DNA of 64,000 nt from CAITWD01 sp963842065 (GCA_963842065.1 CAWJEW010000007.1:124001-188000), one strand, 5' to 3'; positions 23,930-33,361 are shown, counted from the stretch's first letter. The notes: generated from the letters alone by a model not told the origin. Numbers and translations are program-made.

Positions 23930-25012
23930 CTCGGTTGCGGCGGCGACCTCGGTCTCTTCGCTTTCGAGCTCGACGGCTTCGGCCTCGGCCTCCCGCCGCA
24001 GCTGGCCAAAGCTGACGCCCTCGAACAGCAGGAAGACGAACCCGGCCGCGACGCCGACGATGATCTCCGTGAACTGCAGCACCACCGAGAACGCGATCGC
24101 CTGCGATGCCGGCACGCCGTAGGTTGCCGTGAGCGGAACGACCGCCGCGGCCTGAAAGATCACCAGGTTGCCCGGCAGGAGGGGAAACGCTTGGGCGAGC
24201 GTGATCGTGACCAGGAGAAGGCCGGCGCCACCCCAGCCGACATAGCCCAGGCCGAACGCACGCAGGGTGCAGTAGATCCCGGTCCACTGCGCGAACCAGG
24301 TCAGCAGGCTCGCACTACCCACCATGGCGAAGCGGCTGGGACTGCGCAGCACGAGATGGCTCTCGCGCACCGCGCCCCAGAGGCGCGAGGCTGCCCGCAT
24401 CGCCTTGGCAACGAGGGACCCGTGGGCCAGCCACGGCGGTGGCTGGTGCCCGGTCGCGGTCATCGTGGCGTACCCGACGATCAGCGCGGCGGCCGCACCG
24501 ATCACCAGGCTCGCGATCCATGCATACAGCGGCAGCGGCAAGAACAGGCCGATCCCGATGACCAGCACGACCCACATGAGCGTGCCGACCAGGTTCTCTG
24601 CCACGACCGTGCCCAGCAAGGCCGTCGCGGAAATGTCCTCGCCGCGCGCGACCAGCCTGCGCCGGGCGAGCGCGACCTTGACCAGCTCGCCCAGACGCGC
24701 GGCAAGCAGCGTATTGAACAGGAACCCGATGAACACCGGCGGCATCAGGTCCCGGTAGCGCGTGCGGTGGCGCAGCCCCGGCAAGCCGTCGACGATCCCC
24801 TTCCAGACCAGGCCCTTGAAGCCGACCGAGACGAAGTTCGCCAGGACGGCCAGCAACAGGAACCACCACGACGACGGATGGACCACCAGGCGGGCACTCG
24901 ACCAGTTGACGCGCCAGATGACCACAAGCGCAACGACCACGACGATCGCGGCCCGGACGATGTGCAGGAGCCACCGGCGCCCGCCCATCCGTTCGGCGGC
25001 GCGGGCGGTCAC
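23927..25012 (-). CDS. Lysylphosphatidylglycerol synthase TM-region/flippase-like membrane protein
   Basis: 361-residue polytopic membrane protein of the LPG_synthase_TM (UPF0104/AglD) family. Seen: about eight hydrophobic segments and the family's early cytoplasmic block NTLLAARLGELVKVALARRR, then ALLGTVVAENLVGTL and a later AQAFPLLPGNLVIFQAA that recalls the family's P-x-PGGLG loop. The C-terminus is acidic. The lysyl-tRNA transferase domain of MprF is missing, so it may only flip or transport a lipid. The GTG at 25012 overlaps the deacetylase stop (GTGA), so the two envelope genes are one operon. Confidence 0.8.
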   Translation of the reverse strand: MTARAAERMGGRRWLLHIVRAAIVVVVALVVIWRVNWSSARLVVHPSSWWFLLLAVLANFVSVGFKGLVWKGIVDGLPGLRHRTRYRDLMPPVFIGFLFNTLLAARLGELVKVALARRRLVARGEDISATALLGTVVAENLVGTLMWVVLVIGIGLFLPLPLYAWIASLVIGAAAALIVGYATMTATGHQPPPWLAHGSLVAKAMRAASRLWGAVRESHLVLRSPSRFAMVGSASLLTWFAQWTGIYCTLRAFGLGYVGWGGAGLLLVTITLAQAFPLLPGNLVIFQAAAVVPLTATYGVPASQAIAFSVVLQFTEIIVGVAAGFVFLLFEGVSFGQLRREAEAEAVELESEETEVAAATE

Positions 25013-25794
25013 ACACCCACCAGCTCGTCGAACCGCACGAGCGACAGGCCCCGATCGCGCGCCGCGGCGCAGATACCCGGAATCGCCTCGACCGTCTGCG
25101 GGCGCGCCCGCGTCGAGTCCCATCCGTCGGCGTCATGCAGGAGGATCACGGCACCTGGGACGAGCGCCTTCGCGGTCCGGGCCACGATCGTCTCGACACC
25201 GGGCTCGGCCGTGTCCCACACGCCCGTTGTCCAAGCCGCCATCCGATACCCGCGCCGGCGCGCCGACATCCAGGTGGCGGGACCGCGAAATCCGTGCGGA
25301 GCACGGAAATAGCGGGTCAGCGCGTCCGGGCCCGCGGCGGCCAGCACGGCCTCCTCGGTCGCCCTCAGCTGCTGCTCGACATATCGTGGACCGCGAAAGA
25401 TCAGTATGCCGTGGTCATACCCGTGACTGGCGATCTGATGACCCTCCTGGTGCATGCGGGCGATCAGCTCGGGGTGGGCGCGCACCTGACGCCCGAGCAC
25501 AAAGAACGTCGCGCGCGCGCGCTCGTCCGCCAGCACGTCAAGCAGCTCGCCGGTCGACGGGCCCGGCCCGTCGTCGAACGTCAGCGCCGCCTGGATGCCG
25601 GCCGCCGGACCCCGGCTCACCGTCGGGCCGAACAGCGGCACCCTCGGCACGAACGCGGCCGCCCCAAGCGCGCCGGCACCAGCGACGACGCCCGCGGCGG
25701 CGGCCCGTCGCCCGGATGCCGCCAGGCCAAGCGCAACCACCCCGGCGGCTGCCCCAAGCGCGGCCGCGCGCCCAACCGCCTGGTTCTTTCGCAT
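25009..25794 (-). CDS. Polysaccharide deacetylase (NodB domain), membrane-anchored
   Basis: 261 residues from the ATG at 25794; a GTG at 25887 would add 31. An N-terminal membrane segment (AAALGAAAGVVALGLAASG region) precedes a NodB fold with LTFDDGPGPSTGE (metal/catalytic Asp pair), SHGYDHG (His-x3-His metal site), RAPHG and LLHDADGWDS. All catalytic positions are kept, so it should deacetylate a cell-wall or surface glycan. Neither start has a strong ribosome site. A CIRCE-like repeat lies in the divergent region to fmdB. Operon with the flippase-like gene downstream. Confidence 0.85.
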   Translation of the reverse strand: MRKNQAVGRAAALGAAAGVVALGLAASGRRAAAAGVVAGAGALGAAAFVPRVPLFGPTVSRGPAAGIQAALTFDDGPGPSTGELLDVLADERARATFFVLGRQVRAHPELIARMHQEGHQIASHGYDHGILIFRGPRYVEQQLRATEEAVLAAAGPDALTRYFRAPHGFRGPATWMSARRRGYRMAAWTTGVWDTAEPGVETIVARTAKALVPGAVILLHDADGWDSTRARPQTVEAIPGICAAARDRGLSLVRFDELVGV

Positions 25795-25945
25795 TGGATC
25801 AGCCACGTCGGAACGCTCGATTGCGGGGTGGCCGGACGGGGCGTCGTGCGTTGGGTCTCCACGCGCCGCAGACGAGCGCGCCACCACGTCGGCCAGGATT
25901 CCCGCATCGTACCAACGCGTTCACTGCTGACGAACGCCGTTGTTT

Positions 25946-25972
25946 TTGGCACACTCTCATCCAGAGTGCCAA
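25946..25972. promoter_or_regulatory. CIRCE-like inverted repeat upstream of the FmdB-family gene
   Basis: TTGGCACAC-N9-GAGTGCCAA with the CIRCE geometry of 9-9-9 bases; the arms match at 8 of 9 positions. The standard HrcA operator is TTAGCACTC-N9-GAGTGCTAA. It is 57 bases upstream of the fmdB-like start and about 150 bases upstream of the divergent deacetylase gene. Confidence 0.6.
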
Positions 25973-26029
25973 ATTCGTCCGCAGCGGACGCTCCGCTGAC
26001 GGGCCACCGAACGCCGGACGAGGTGCCAC

Positions 26030-26362
26030 GTGCCGACTTACGTTTACCGTTGCCGTGATTGCGACCACTTCTTCGAAGTCGTGCAGAGCATGAGCGACGA
26101 CCCCGTGACCGTCTGCGAGGCGTGCGGGGGCGAGGTCATGCGGGTGCTGTTCGCCCCGGCGATCCACTTCAAGGGCTCCGGCTTCCACAACACCGACTAC
26201 GGGACCAAGCGGCGCCCGGTGGGTGGCGAGGACGGCACCGACGGCGCACCCGCGAAGGCGGCTGACGGCGCGTCCGGGGGCGCCGCGAACGGCGCCGGAG
26301 CGTCGTCCGGTGAGGGCTCGAGCTCGAGTTCGACCAAGACGGTCGGGCTCGACAAGGTCTAG
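26030..26362 (+). CDS. FmdB-family zinc-ribbon protein
   Basis: 110-residue protein starting MPTYVYRCRDCDHFFEVVQS, with two cysteine pairs (CRDC and CEACGG) forming a zinc ribbon, then FKGSGFHNTDYG, the standard FmdB-family core. The last 45 residues are low-complexity glycine, alanine and serine. The family was named for a regulator of formamidase but its general role is unknown. A CIRCE-like repeat upstream suggests heat-shock or proteotoxic-stress control. Convergent with the LCP gene across a hairpin. Confidence 0.85.
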   Translation: MPTYVYRCRDCDHFFEVVQSMSDDPVTVCEACGGEVMRVLFAPAIHFKGSGFHNTDYGTKRRPVGGEDGTDGAPAKAADGASGGAANGAGASSGEGSSSSSTKTVGLDKV

Positions 26363-26368
26363 CCGGTT

Positions 26369-26390
26369 GGCGACGTCACGGAACGTCGCC
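26369..26390. terminator. Bidirectional terminator between the fmdB-like and LCP genes
   Basis: Perfect 8-bp stem GGCGACGT (26369-26376) and ACGTCGCC (26383-26390) with a 6-base loop, inside a 33-base gap between convergent genes. Confidence 0.6.
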
Positions 26391-26395
26391 CCCGC

Positions 26396-27511
26396 CTAGT
26401 TCGTGCCCATGAAGGCCCTCTTGGCCGCCGCGCTCTGGACCGGGTCGTTGACGACGTAGTCGACGTTGCCAATGTAGGTCGGCGTTCCCGGCAACAGGAA
26501 GCGGTCCTTGCTGGGCTGACTGAGGGTCATCTCGAGCCATCCGAGTTCGGTCAGGTCGGTGGTGCTCATGTCCGTCGAGAGCGCGTTGACCAGGGAGGCG
26601 GCGTTCCAGGGCGCCTTCCAGAGCAGGGTCGGCGAGACAATCTTGGACTTGAGCGCCGCGAGGAAGACCTGCTGGCGCCGCTCGCGCTGGAAGTCCGTGT
26701 CGCAATCGCGGACGCGCACGTACTGCAGCGCCGTCGTCCCGTTCAGGGAGATCGGACCACCGGGGAAACTCACCTTGATGCCGCCCGGGTAGCTGCAATC
26801 CTTGAGCGGGGTTGGATTGTTGAGCGTCACACCGCCCAGATCGTTGACGACCTGAGTCAGGCCGTCGAAGCTCACGATGACGACGTGGTTCACGGGCAAG
26901 CCCGTGAACTGCTCCACGGTCCTGATCGCACCGACCTGGCCGGCGAAGAAATAGGCCGCGTTGATCTTCTGGTTCTGCACGTACCCACCGCAGGACGGGC
27001 AGCTTTGACTGTCGATCAGCGTGTCGCGCGGGATCGACAGGTACTTGATCGTCCCCGCATTCGGATCCACGCGCATGATCATCATGGTGTCCGAGCGGGA
27101 GGCCCCCTGACCGGGTCGCGCATCCGAGCCGATGAACAGAATATTTGTCGGCGTCGTCAGCATCGATCCGTGGCTCGGCGTGAGCGCCTCCTTGGCCGAC
27201 GCCGTAATGCGCGCGTTGGACGCGGAGACCGCATTGTTGAGCGCGATGTATCCCGCGATCCCCCAGACGAGGAACAGGGCCACCAGGACGACCGCGATGC
27301 GCCATGTCCAGCCGAGCCATCCGATCCCCCGCAGCGACCACCAACGGCGCTTCGGCGAGCCCGGGGGCAGATCGCCCGAACCCGATGTGCCCGTCGGGCG
27401 TCCGGGGGGCGGTGGCGGTGGCGCCGCGGAACCCAGGCGCGACGGGCGCGGCGGCGTCGCCACCGCGGACCGCGCGGATCCGCCGGCGCGCGCGACCTCA
27501 CCATCGGTCAT
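26396..27511 (-). CDS. LytR-CpsA-Psr (LCP) family glycopolymer transferase
   Basis: 371 residues from the ATG at 27511, which has GAGGAA 9 bases upstream; an ATG at 27595 is a longer alternative. A proline-rich cytoplasmic stretch precedes one membrane helix (IAVVLVALFLVWGIAGYIAL), after which the LCP domain lies outside the cell. Conserved residues are in ILFIGSDARPGQGASRSDT, IPRDTLI, INAAYFFAG and VRVRDCDTDFQRERRQQ, including the arginines and aspartates that bind the polyprenyl-pyrophosphate head. LCP proteins attach wall glycopolymers to peptidoglycan. Confidence 0.92.
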   Translation of the reverse strand: MTDGEVARAGGSARSAVATPPRPSRLGSAAPPPPPPGRPTGTSGSGDLPPGSPKRRWWSLRGIGWLGWTWRIAVVLVALFLVWGIAGYIALNNAVSASNARITASAKEALTPSHGSMLTTPTNILFIGSDARPGQGASRSDTMMIMRVDPNAGTIKYLSIPRDTLIDSQSCPSCGGYVQNQKINAAYFFAGQVGAIRTVEQFTGLPVNHVVIVSFDGLTQVVNDLGGVTLNNPTPLKDCSYPGGIKVSFPGGPISLNGTTALQYVRVRDCDTDFQRERRQQVFLAALKSKIVSPTLLWKAPWNAASLVNALSTDMSTTDLTELGWLEMTLSQPSKDRFLLPGTPTYIGNVDYVVNDPVQSAAAKRAFMGTN

Positions 27512-27654
27512 GCGTCGCAATTCCTCGATCCCGCCCGATGCGGATCCGGGATGAACGCGGAAACGCCGGTAGACCTTCGTGGTATTCGTCGTCATGCGTG
27601 GGAGATGGTAGCGACCTGCAGATTCGAGTCGGTGATCCCCGGGCAGAGGACAAC

Positions 27655-28515
27655 GTGAACACATCAGCGACGGACGCCCGCCTGTCGGTCGTCGCAACGC
27701 CCATCGGGAACTTGAGCGACATTTCGCCACGAGCGCGCGAGACCCTGCGCGAGGCCGACGTCATCGCCTGCGAAGACACGCGACGCACCGGTTTGCTCTT
27801 GCAGGCCCTGGCGCTGAAGGTACCGCTTGTCAGCCTTCATGCCCATAACGAAGCCGCGCGGCTTCCCGAACTCTTAACGCGCCTTGAGGGCGGCGCGCGA
27901 GTCGCGCTGGTCAGCGACGCGGGCATGCCGGGAGTAAGCGACCCAGGTGCACGCCTGGTGGACGCCGCGCATGCCCACGGGATCACGGTTGAGGTCATCC
28001 CGGGTCCGAGCGCGGTCACGGCGGCCATCGCGGCCTCCGGAGCGCCGGCCGATCGCTTCGCCTTCGCGGGGTTCCTGCCGCGCAAGACGGGCGAACGGGC
28101 CGCGCTGCTTGCACAACTCGACCGCCTGGGCTGGCCGGTCGTCGGATTCGAGAGCCCACAGCGCCTGGCGGGACTGCTCGCCGACATCGCCAACCACGAT
28201 CCACAACGGCGCGTGGCGATCTGTCGGGAACTCAGCAAGCTGCACGAGGAGACCATCGTCGGTCCGGCAGCGGACCTGGCGCCGCGGTTTGCGGCGGAGC
28301 CAGTGCGCGGCGAGATCACCCTGGTGCTCTGGCCGGGCGACCACGCGAGACGCGCAGCCGCGGACACGCAGCATCTGCAGGCGGTGGTTGCGACGCTCCT
28401 CGACGCGGGGCTGAGCGCCGGACAGGCGGCTGACGTCGCGGCCAAGATCGGGGCCGGACCCCGCAATACGGCCTACCGGACGGCCCTTGCCGAAGCCAGG
28501 CGCCGAAACACATAA
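27655..28515 (+). CDS. rsmI: 16S rRNA (cytidine-1402-2'-O)-methyltransferase
   Basis: 286-residue SAM-dependent methyltransferase of the tetrapyrrole methylase fold that 2'-O-methylates C1402 in the ribosomal P site. Diagnostic segments are VATPIGNLSDISPRARETL (13-31), ACEDTRRTG, VSDAGMPGVSDPGARLV and GFLPRKTGER. GTG start at 27655 with AGAGGA just upstream; the open frame extends far further up but without family similarity. Divergent from the LCP gene. A GC hairpin follows the stop. Confidence 0.95.
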   Translation: MNTSATDARLSVVATPIGNLSDISPRARETLREADVIACEDTRRTGLLLQALALKVPLVSLHAHNEAARLPELLTRLEGGARVALVSDAGMPGVSDPGARLVDAAHAHGITVEVIPGPSAVTAAIAASGAPADRFAFAGFLPRKTGERAALLAQLDRLGWPVVGFESPQRLAGLLADIANHDPQRRVAICRELSKLHEETIVGPAADLAPRFAAEPVRGEITLVLWPGDHARRAAADTQHLQAVVATLLDAGLSAGQAADVAAKIGAGPRNTAYRTALAEARRRNT

Positions 28516-28989
28516 TCTGGGCGGGGGGGTGGGCCGCCCCCGCCCGAGATCTTCGCAATGCGTGCCCAATCGCCGACGATGAGGGCGCGCACGAGCTGTT
28601 CCTCGGTCGGCGCAAGCGTGACCGGATAGCCACCCACCGACGCCGACCTGGACCAGGCGCGCGCGGTCTGCTCATCGGGCTCCAGCCCCCATTCGGCCCC
28701 CACGACGCTGATCCCGGCGCTGACATCGATCTCGACGCCCTCCAGGACGCACTGCCCCCGCAGCGACGACCACCCGTCGCGCTGGTCCAATTCGAGCACG
28801 CAGCCAAGGGCCGCCGGCGGCGCGCTCGGCATCGGCGGCGGCGATCTCGATGTCGAGGTCCCGCGGCTCGGCAGCGGCCCCCGCCAGTGCCCGCGCCGCC
28901 GATCCGGCGAGCATCCAATCCACTCCTGCGACCTCGAGACGCCGGGCAACCTCGGTCAGCGCCGCGGCGAGCCGCGGCCGCAGCCGCAC
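28473..28989 (-). CDS. Nucleotidyltransferase-fold protein (frameshifted)
   Basis: Small protein split over two frames. The N-terminal part reads VRLRPRLAAALTEVARRL, then WMLAGSAARALAG and PRDLDIEIAAADAERAA, the G-S-x(n)-D-x-D pattern of the polymerase-beta-like nucleotidyltransferase fold. After one extra base near 28813-28820 the frame continues with LGCVLELDQRDGW and GLEPDEQTARAW. The 3' end is unclear: the frame passes through the rsmI hairpin and overlaps rsmI antisense by 43 bases. Substrate unknown. The GTG at 28989 is only 18 bases from the divergent metG start. Confidence 0.5.
28519..28545. terminator. Terminator hairpin after rsmI
   Basis: GGGCGGGGG (28519-28527) pairs with CCCCCGCCC (28537-28545) around a 9-base loop, a few bases after the rsmI stop. 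It would also end transcripts of the facing nucleotidyltransferase gene. Confidence 0.6.
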
Positions 28990-28992
28990 GTC

Positions 28993-29007
28993 TAGACTGT
29001 TGGACTC
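28993..29007 (+). promoter_or_regulatory. -10 box just upstream of metG
   Basis: TAGACT at 28993-28998, nine bases, then the metG GTG at 29008. The predicted start point leaves a leader of only a few bases, and no ribosome site is visible. Confidence 0.4.
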
Positions 29008-30535
29008 GTGAGCCACGATCGCTTCTACGTCACCACGCCGATCTACTACGTCAACGCCGACCCGCATGTCGGGCACGCGTACACCACGATCATGGCGGAC
29101 ATCTTCGCGCGCCATCACCGCCAGCGCAGGGAGGACGTCTTCTTCTTGACGGGCACCGACGAACATGGTGCGAAGATCGCGCGCGCCGCCGAGGCCGCCG
29201 GACATTCGCCCAAGGCGCATGCCGACGCGCTGTCGGCGAAGTTCCGCGACCTCGGCCGGGTGCTGGAGGCGAGCAACGACTTTTTCATCCGCACGACGGA
29301 CCCCGAGCACATCGCCGAGGTTCAGCGCCTGCTGAGCCTCCTCCACGAGCGGGGTGACATCTACAAGGGCAGCTACGGCGGCTGGTACTGCACCCCGTGC
29401 GAGGCGTTCTACGTCGAGGGCGAGCTTGGCGAGGGCCACACGTGCCCGATCCACGGAACCCCGGTCGAGTGGCTGGAGGAAGACAACTGGTTCTTCCGGC
29501 TCTCGTCGTATCGCGACCGGCTCCTGGCCCACTACGACTCCCACCCGGACTGGGTCGTGCCGACCCCGCGCTTCAACGAGGCGCGCCGCATGATCGAAGC
29601 CGGGCTCGAGGACCTGTCGATCTCGCGCTCGCAGATCTCGTGGGGGGTGCCGGTGCCGTGGGACCCCGAGCAGGTGATCTACGTCTGGGTCGACGCACTG
29701 TTCAACTACTGGACCGCGCTCGGCTACGGCGCCGGCACCGATGGCGCGCGCTTCTGGCCCCCGGATCTGCAGCTCATGGCCAAGGACATCCTCAAGTTCC
29801 ACGCGGTGATCTGGCCCGCGTTGCTGATCGCCGCCGAGCTCGCGTTGCCGCGGCGCCTGGCCATCCACGGCTACGTGCTCAAGGGCGGCGAGAAGATGAG
29901 CAAGACCACCGGGAACCTGGTCGATCCGTTCCCGTTCATCGAGGACTACGGCATCGACGCGCTGCGGTACTACCTGAGCCGTGAGATCCGGTTTGGCGAC
30001 GACGGCACGTTCAGCGCCGAGGGCTTCGACGCCCGCTACACGGGCGAGCTGGCGAACGAACTCGGGAACCTGCTCAACCGCACGGTGAGCATGGTCGCCC
30101 GCTACCGCGGCGGTGTCGTGCCCGGCGATCGGGGCACGGATGACGAGCTCGCGGCGGAGGTCGCCCAGCGCCAGAGCCGAGATCATCGCGGCGTTCGACA
30201 ACACCGACATCACGCGGGCAGTCGAGACGGCCTGGGTGCTCGTGCGGGTGCTCAACCGGCTGGTCGAGCAGCGCGCGCCGTGGGTGCTCGCCAAGGACCC
30301 GGACGCGGCGACGCAGCTCGACCAGGTGCTGTTCTCGCTCGTCGCCGGGCTGAAATCGGTCGTGATCCTGTTGTGGCCGATCATCCCGGCGAGCGCCGAA
30401 CGGGCGCTCGCGTCCCTCGGCCAGGATCCGTCCCAGGTCCAGCTGTCGTCCACGGCCTGGGGCGACGGGATCGCCGGCGCGCGCGTCACGCCGATCCCGC
30501 CGCTGTTCCCGCGCGTGGAAGGACGCCCGGAGTAG
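29008..30535 (+). CDS. metG: Methionine-tRNA ligase (one frameshift)
   Basis: Class I aminoacyl-tRNA synthetase charging tRNA-Met, about 508 residues. The HIGH-type motif is DPHVGHAYT, the single zinc knuckle is CTPC with CPIHG (CxxC...CxxH, as in the short Thermus-type enzyme), and KMSKS is EKMSKTTGN. The frame changes by one extra base near 30165-30178: upstream reads GTDDELAAEVAQ; downstream, in the +1 frame, AEIIAAFDNTDITRAVETAW continues the anticodon-binding domain to a TAG at 30533-30535. As the enzyme is essential, a sequence error is more likely than a real mutation. The uncorrected frame falsely fuses MetG to TatD. Confidence 0.9.
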
Positions 30536-31281
30536 TCGACACCCACGCGCACCTGGAGTCCTTAGAGGGCGAGATTGAGGCGGTCCTGGCCGCGGCGGTG
30601 GCCCACGGAGTCGAGCGCATCGTCGGTATCGGCATGGGGCGCGAATCGAGCCTGCGCACGCTCGCGCTCGCCGAGGCGCACGACGAGATCTGGGCCGCGG
30701 TCGGCGTGCATCCCAACAGCGCTGCGACTTGGACCGACGCTGACGCCGCATGGATCGCCGAGCTTGCCCGCCATCCGCGCGTCGTGGCGATCGGCGAATG
30801 CGGGATGGACTTCTATCGCGACGCTGCGACCCCGGCCCAGCAGGAGCGCGCGTTCCGCGCCCAGATCGCCATCGCGCGCGCGGCCGGGTTGCCGCTGGTC
30901 GTCCACACCCGCGAGGCGAGCGACGCGACGCTCGGCATCCTGCGCGAGGCTGCCCTCGGCATGGCCGTAGTCCTGCACTGCTTTTCGATGGTCGAGGACA
31001 TCGAGGAGGTCATCGACGCCGGCTGGTACGCGAGCTTCGCCGGCCCGCTGACGTACAAGCCCAACGACCAGCTGCGCGCCGCCGCCGCGCGGATGCCCGC
31101 CGAGCGCATCCTCGTCGAGACCGACAGCCCCTACCTGGCTCCGGTGCCGCTGCGGGGTAAGCGCAACCAGCCGGCGTATGTCGCACACACGCTCGCCAAG
31201 CTTGCCGAGGTCCGGGGCATCGATGTTGCCACCTGTGATGAGCTCACCACCGCCAACGCCTCCCGCGTCTTCGGCTGGTAG
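30535..31281 (+). CDS. tatD: TatD-family metal-dependent hydrolase
   Basis: About 248 residues of an amidohydrolase-fold DNase. Metal ligands are in VDTHAHLES (HxH), GECGMDFYR, VVHTREAS, HCFS and ETDSPYLAP, all intact. It begins as metG ends, but the frame has GTA GTC GAC at this point and no ATG, GTG or TTG before the HxH motif. Either a rare start is used or a base is wrong here, as elsewhere in this segment. The gene order metG-tatD-rsmA-ispE is common in Gram-positive bacteria. TatD would act in DNA or RNA quality control. Confidence 0.88.
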   Translation, partial: VDTHAHLESLEGEIEAVLAAAVAHGVERIVGIGMGRESSLRTLALAEAHDEIWAAVGVHPNSAATWTDADAAWIAELARHPRVVAIGECGMDFYRDAATPAQQERAFRAQIAIARAAGLPLVVHTREASDATLGILREAALGMAVVLHCFSMVEDIEEVIDAGWYASFAGPLTYKPNDQLRAAAARMPAERILVETDSPYLAPVPLRGKRNQPAYVAHTLAKLAEVRGIDVATCDELTTANASRVFGW

Positions 31282-32115
31282 CCCCCCGCCGAACGCGCGC
31301 GTTCGGGTGATTCGCCTGTTGGAGGCGCACGGGCTGTCGCCCGAACACCGACCTCGGCCAGCACTTTCTCGCCGACGAGAACCTGGTCGACCTGTCGCTG
31401 CGCGAGGCCAGGCTCACACCGGCGGACGTCGTGCTCGAGGTCGGCGCGGGCGTCGGCGTCCTGACGCGCGCCCTGGCCGGGGCGGTGGCATGGGTTCACG
31501 CGGTTGAGATCGACACGCGCCTGGAGCCGCTGCTGACCGAGGTCTTGCAGGGACAGGCGAACGTCACGGTCCTCTGGCAGGACGCGATGCGCCTGGAGCT
31601 CGGCACGCTTGCCCCGGCGCCGACGGCGCTGGTCAGCAACCTGCCGTACGCCATCGCGACGCCGCTGGTCGTCGAGAGCACCTGGCAGCTCCCGGCGCTG
31701 CGGGTCTGGTCGGTGATGGTGCAGCGCGAGGTCGCCGACCGCTGGACCGCGCGCCCGGGCGATCCGGCCTACGGCGCGCCGTCCGTGCTGGTGCAGCTCG
31801 CGGCGGAGCTGGCGTTTCGGCGCAACGTCGGCCGCGAGGTCTTCGTGCCTCGGCCGCGCGTCGAGTCCGCCCTGATCGTGCTCCGTCGCACCGGTCCGGG
31901 GGCCGCACCCGAGCTGCGTGCCCTCGTGAGAGCCGCGTTTGCCCAGCGGCGCAAGACCCTTGCCAACAACCTCACCGCCCACGCGATCGCGCGCGCCGAC
32001 GTCGCCGGCGTGCTTGGAGGAGCTCGGACTGCCCGCGGCAGCCCGGCCCGAGCACCTGGCGCCGGACCAATACCGCATCCTCGCCGACCGACTGCCATGG
32101 CCGACCGTCTCGTAA
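31238..32115 (+). CDS. rsmA: 16S rRNA dimethyladenosine transferase (two frameshifts)
   Basis: KsgA/RsmA, which dimethylates A1518 and A1519 of 16S rRNA. It is spread over frames: an N-terminus RVRVIRLLEAHGLSP, one extra base near 31340-31344, then NTDLGQHFLADENLVD and the SAM site VLEVGAGVGVLTRAL, the catalytic SNLPYAIATPLV, and FVPRPRVESALIVLRR. A second extra base at 32016-32017 leads into EELGLPAAARPEHLAPDQYR and a TAA at 32113-32115. Both shifts are +1. The start at 31238 overlaps tatD by 44 bases; the stop overlaps the ispE start. Function is clear once the frames are joined. Confidence 0.88.
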
Positions 32116-32935
32116 TCCGCGCACCGGCCAAGCTCAACCTCGTGCTGCGCGTCGGTCCGCTCGCGCGCCGACGGCTACCACCCGCTCGCGACCCTGATGG
32201 TGGCCCTCGAGGGGCTCGAGGACGAGGTGGCGATCGCCGCGGCGCCCGAGCGGATCCTTGACTGCCCCGGCGCCCCCGCGGGGCCGGCGAACCTGGCCTG
32301 GCGCGCAGTCGATGCGCTGGAGGCGGCGTGCGCCAGGCCGTTGCCCGCGCGGATCGAGATCACCAAGCGCATCCCGATGCAGGCGGGGCTTGGTGGCGGA
32401 TCCAGCGACGCCGGCGCGGTGCTCGTCGGGATCAACGCGCTGTACGGGCTGGGCCTCGGGACCGATGCGCTCGAAGGGCTGGCGGCAACAGTGGGCGCCG
32501 ACGTTCCGTTTTTCATCCGCGGCGGGACCCAGTGGGCCACCGGCCGCGGCGAGCGGCTGACGCCGCAGCCGCCGCCCGCGGACCTGTGGGCCGTGATCTG
32601 CGGACCCGTCGCGTCGCTGTCGACGACCGAGGTGTACCGCACGTTCGACCGACTCGGGGGCGCCGGCGCGATCGACCCCGAGCCGCCCGCCGGGGCTCTG
32701 GGCGACCGGCGGCTGGGTCGCCAACGACCTGTGGCCGGCCGCGCGGACGCTCGCCCCGGCGTTGGATGCCGCGGCGTCCGAGTTGGCGCGCCGGGGCGCC
32801 CACGAGATCCTGTTGTGCGGCAGCGGCGGCGCCATCGCCGGATTGTGGACCCGCCGCGATGCCGCGCAGACCGCCGCTGACGGCCTGCCATCGGCCATCG
32901 CGGTGACGTGCCCGCGCGCCGCCGCGACAGCGTGA
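32097..32935 (+). CDS. ispE: 4-(cytidine 5'-diphospho)-2-C-methyl-D-erythritol kinase (two frameshifts)
   Basis: GHMP kinase of the MEP isoprenoid pathway. The ATG at 32097 gives MADRLVIRAPAKLNLVLRVG. One extra base near 32160-32166 is needed to reach ADGYHPLATLMVALEGLEDE, then the ATP loop PMQAGLGGGSSDAGA and GADVPFFIRGG. A second extra base near 32700-32702 leads into ATGGWVANDLWPAARTLAPA and LLCGSGGAIAGLW, ending at TGA 32933-32935. It supplies the same C5 pool as ispH (55534) and so the hopanoid genes. As with rsmA, the breaks look like errors in sequence. Confidence 0.87.
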
Positions 32936-32974
32936 TCAGGCGCAGAATCCCGTGCGCGATACAATGGTCTGACC

Positions 32975-33361
32975 GTGGATAACCAGCAGCCGATCATCAT
33001 CGAGCACCACGCCCGCGGAACCGGTCCGGGCACGGGCGGGGGCCCGACCAACTTCCTGCGCCGCCGCCGCTGGTCCATCGCCGCGGTGATCGCGCTCGCC
33101 GAGATGCTGTATGTCATCGTCGGCCGGCCGACGTGGTTTGTTGCCTCGCTCGTTGCGCTCCTGGTGCTCGTGCTCGCCGTCCTGGGCATCCGCCACCTGC
33201 GCCCGGGCATCTTCCGCGACGCGCTCATGATCATCGCGATCTCCCAGGGCATGGTCCTGGTGATCCCGATCGCGATCACGGCCTCCTTCGCCCTCGGCCT
33301 GCTGCTGGCGGTGCTGGTGATCATCGGCGTGGCGATCCTCGCGTTCCGGCTCGGCGCCTAG
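32975..33361 (+). CDS. Small multi-helix membrane protein of unknown function
   Basis: 128 residues. A glycine-rich N-terminus (RGTGPGTGGGPTNF) and an arginine cluster RRRRWS precede three or four hydrophobic helices, from AAVIALAEMLYVIV to LLLAVLVIIGVAILAF. No catalytic or binding motif is seen. GTG start with TACAAT about 9 bases upstream and no ribosome site, so the transcript may be nearly leaderless. It sits between ispE and ppk1. Frame is intact although both neighbours carry frame errors. Confidence 0.7.
   Translation: MDNQQPIIIEHHARGTGPGTGGGPTNFLRRRRWSIAAVIALAEMLYVIVGRPTWFVASLVALLVLVLAVLGIRHLRPGIFRDALMIIAISQGMVLVIPIAITASFALGLLLAVLVIIGVAILAFRLGA

Noticed and set aside
29008..31281. 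A continuous 757-residue frame joining methionyl-tRNA synthetase to TatD
   Set aside because: The middle 120 residues are arginine-rich nonsense, while the true MetG C-terminus is read in the +1 frame over the same bases. It is a frame error, not a fusion protein.
31431..32261. A continuous frame joining RsmA to the IspE N-terminus
   Set aside because: The RsmA C-terminus and its TAA are found in the shifted frame, and IspE has its own ATG at 32097. Two frame errors create the apparent fusion.
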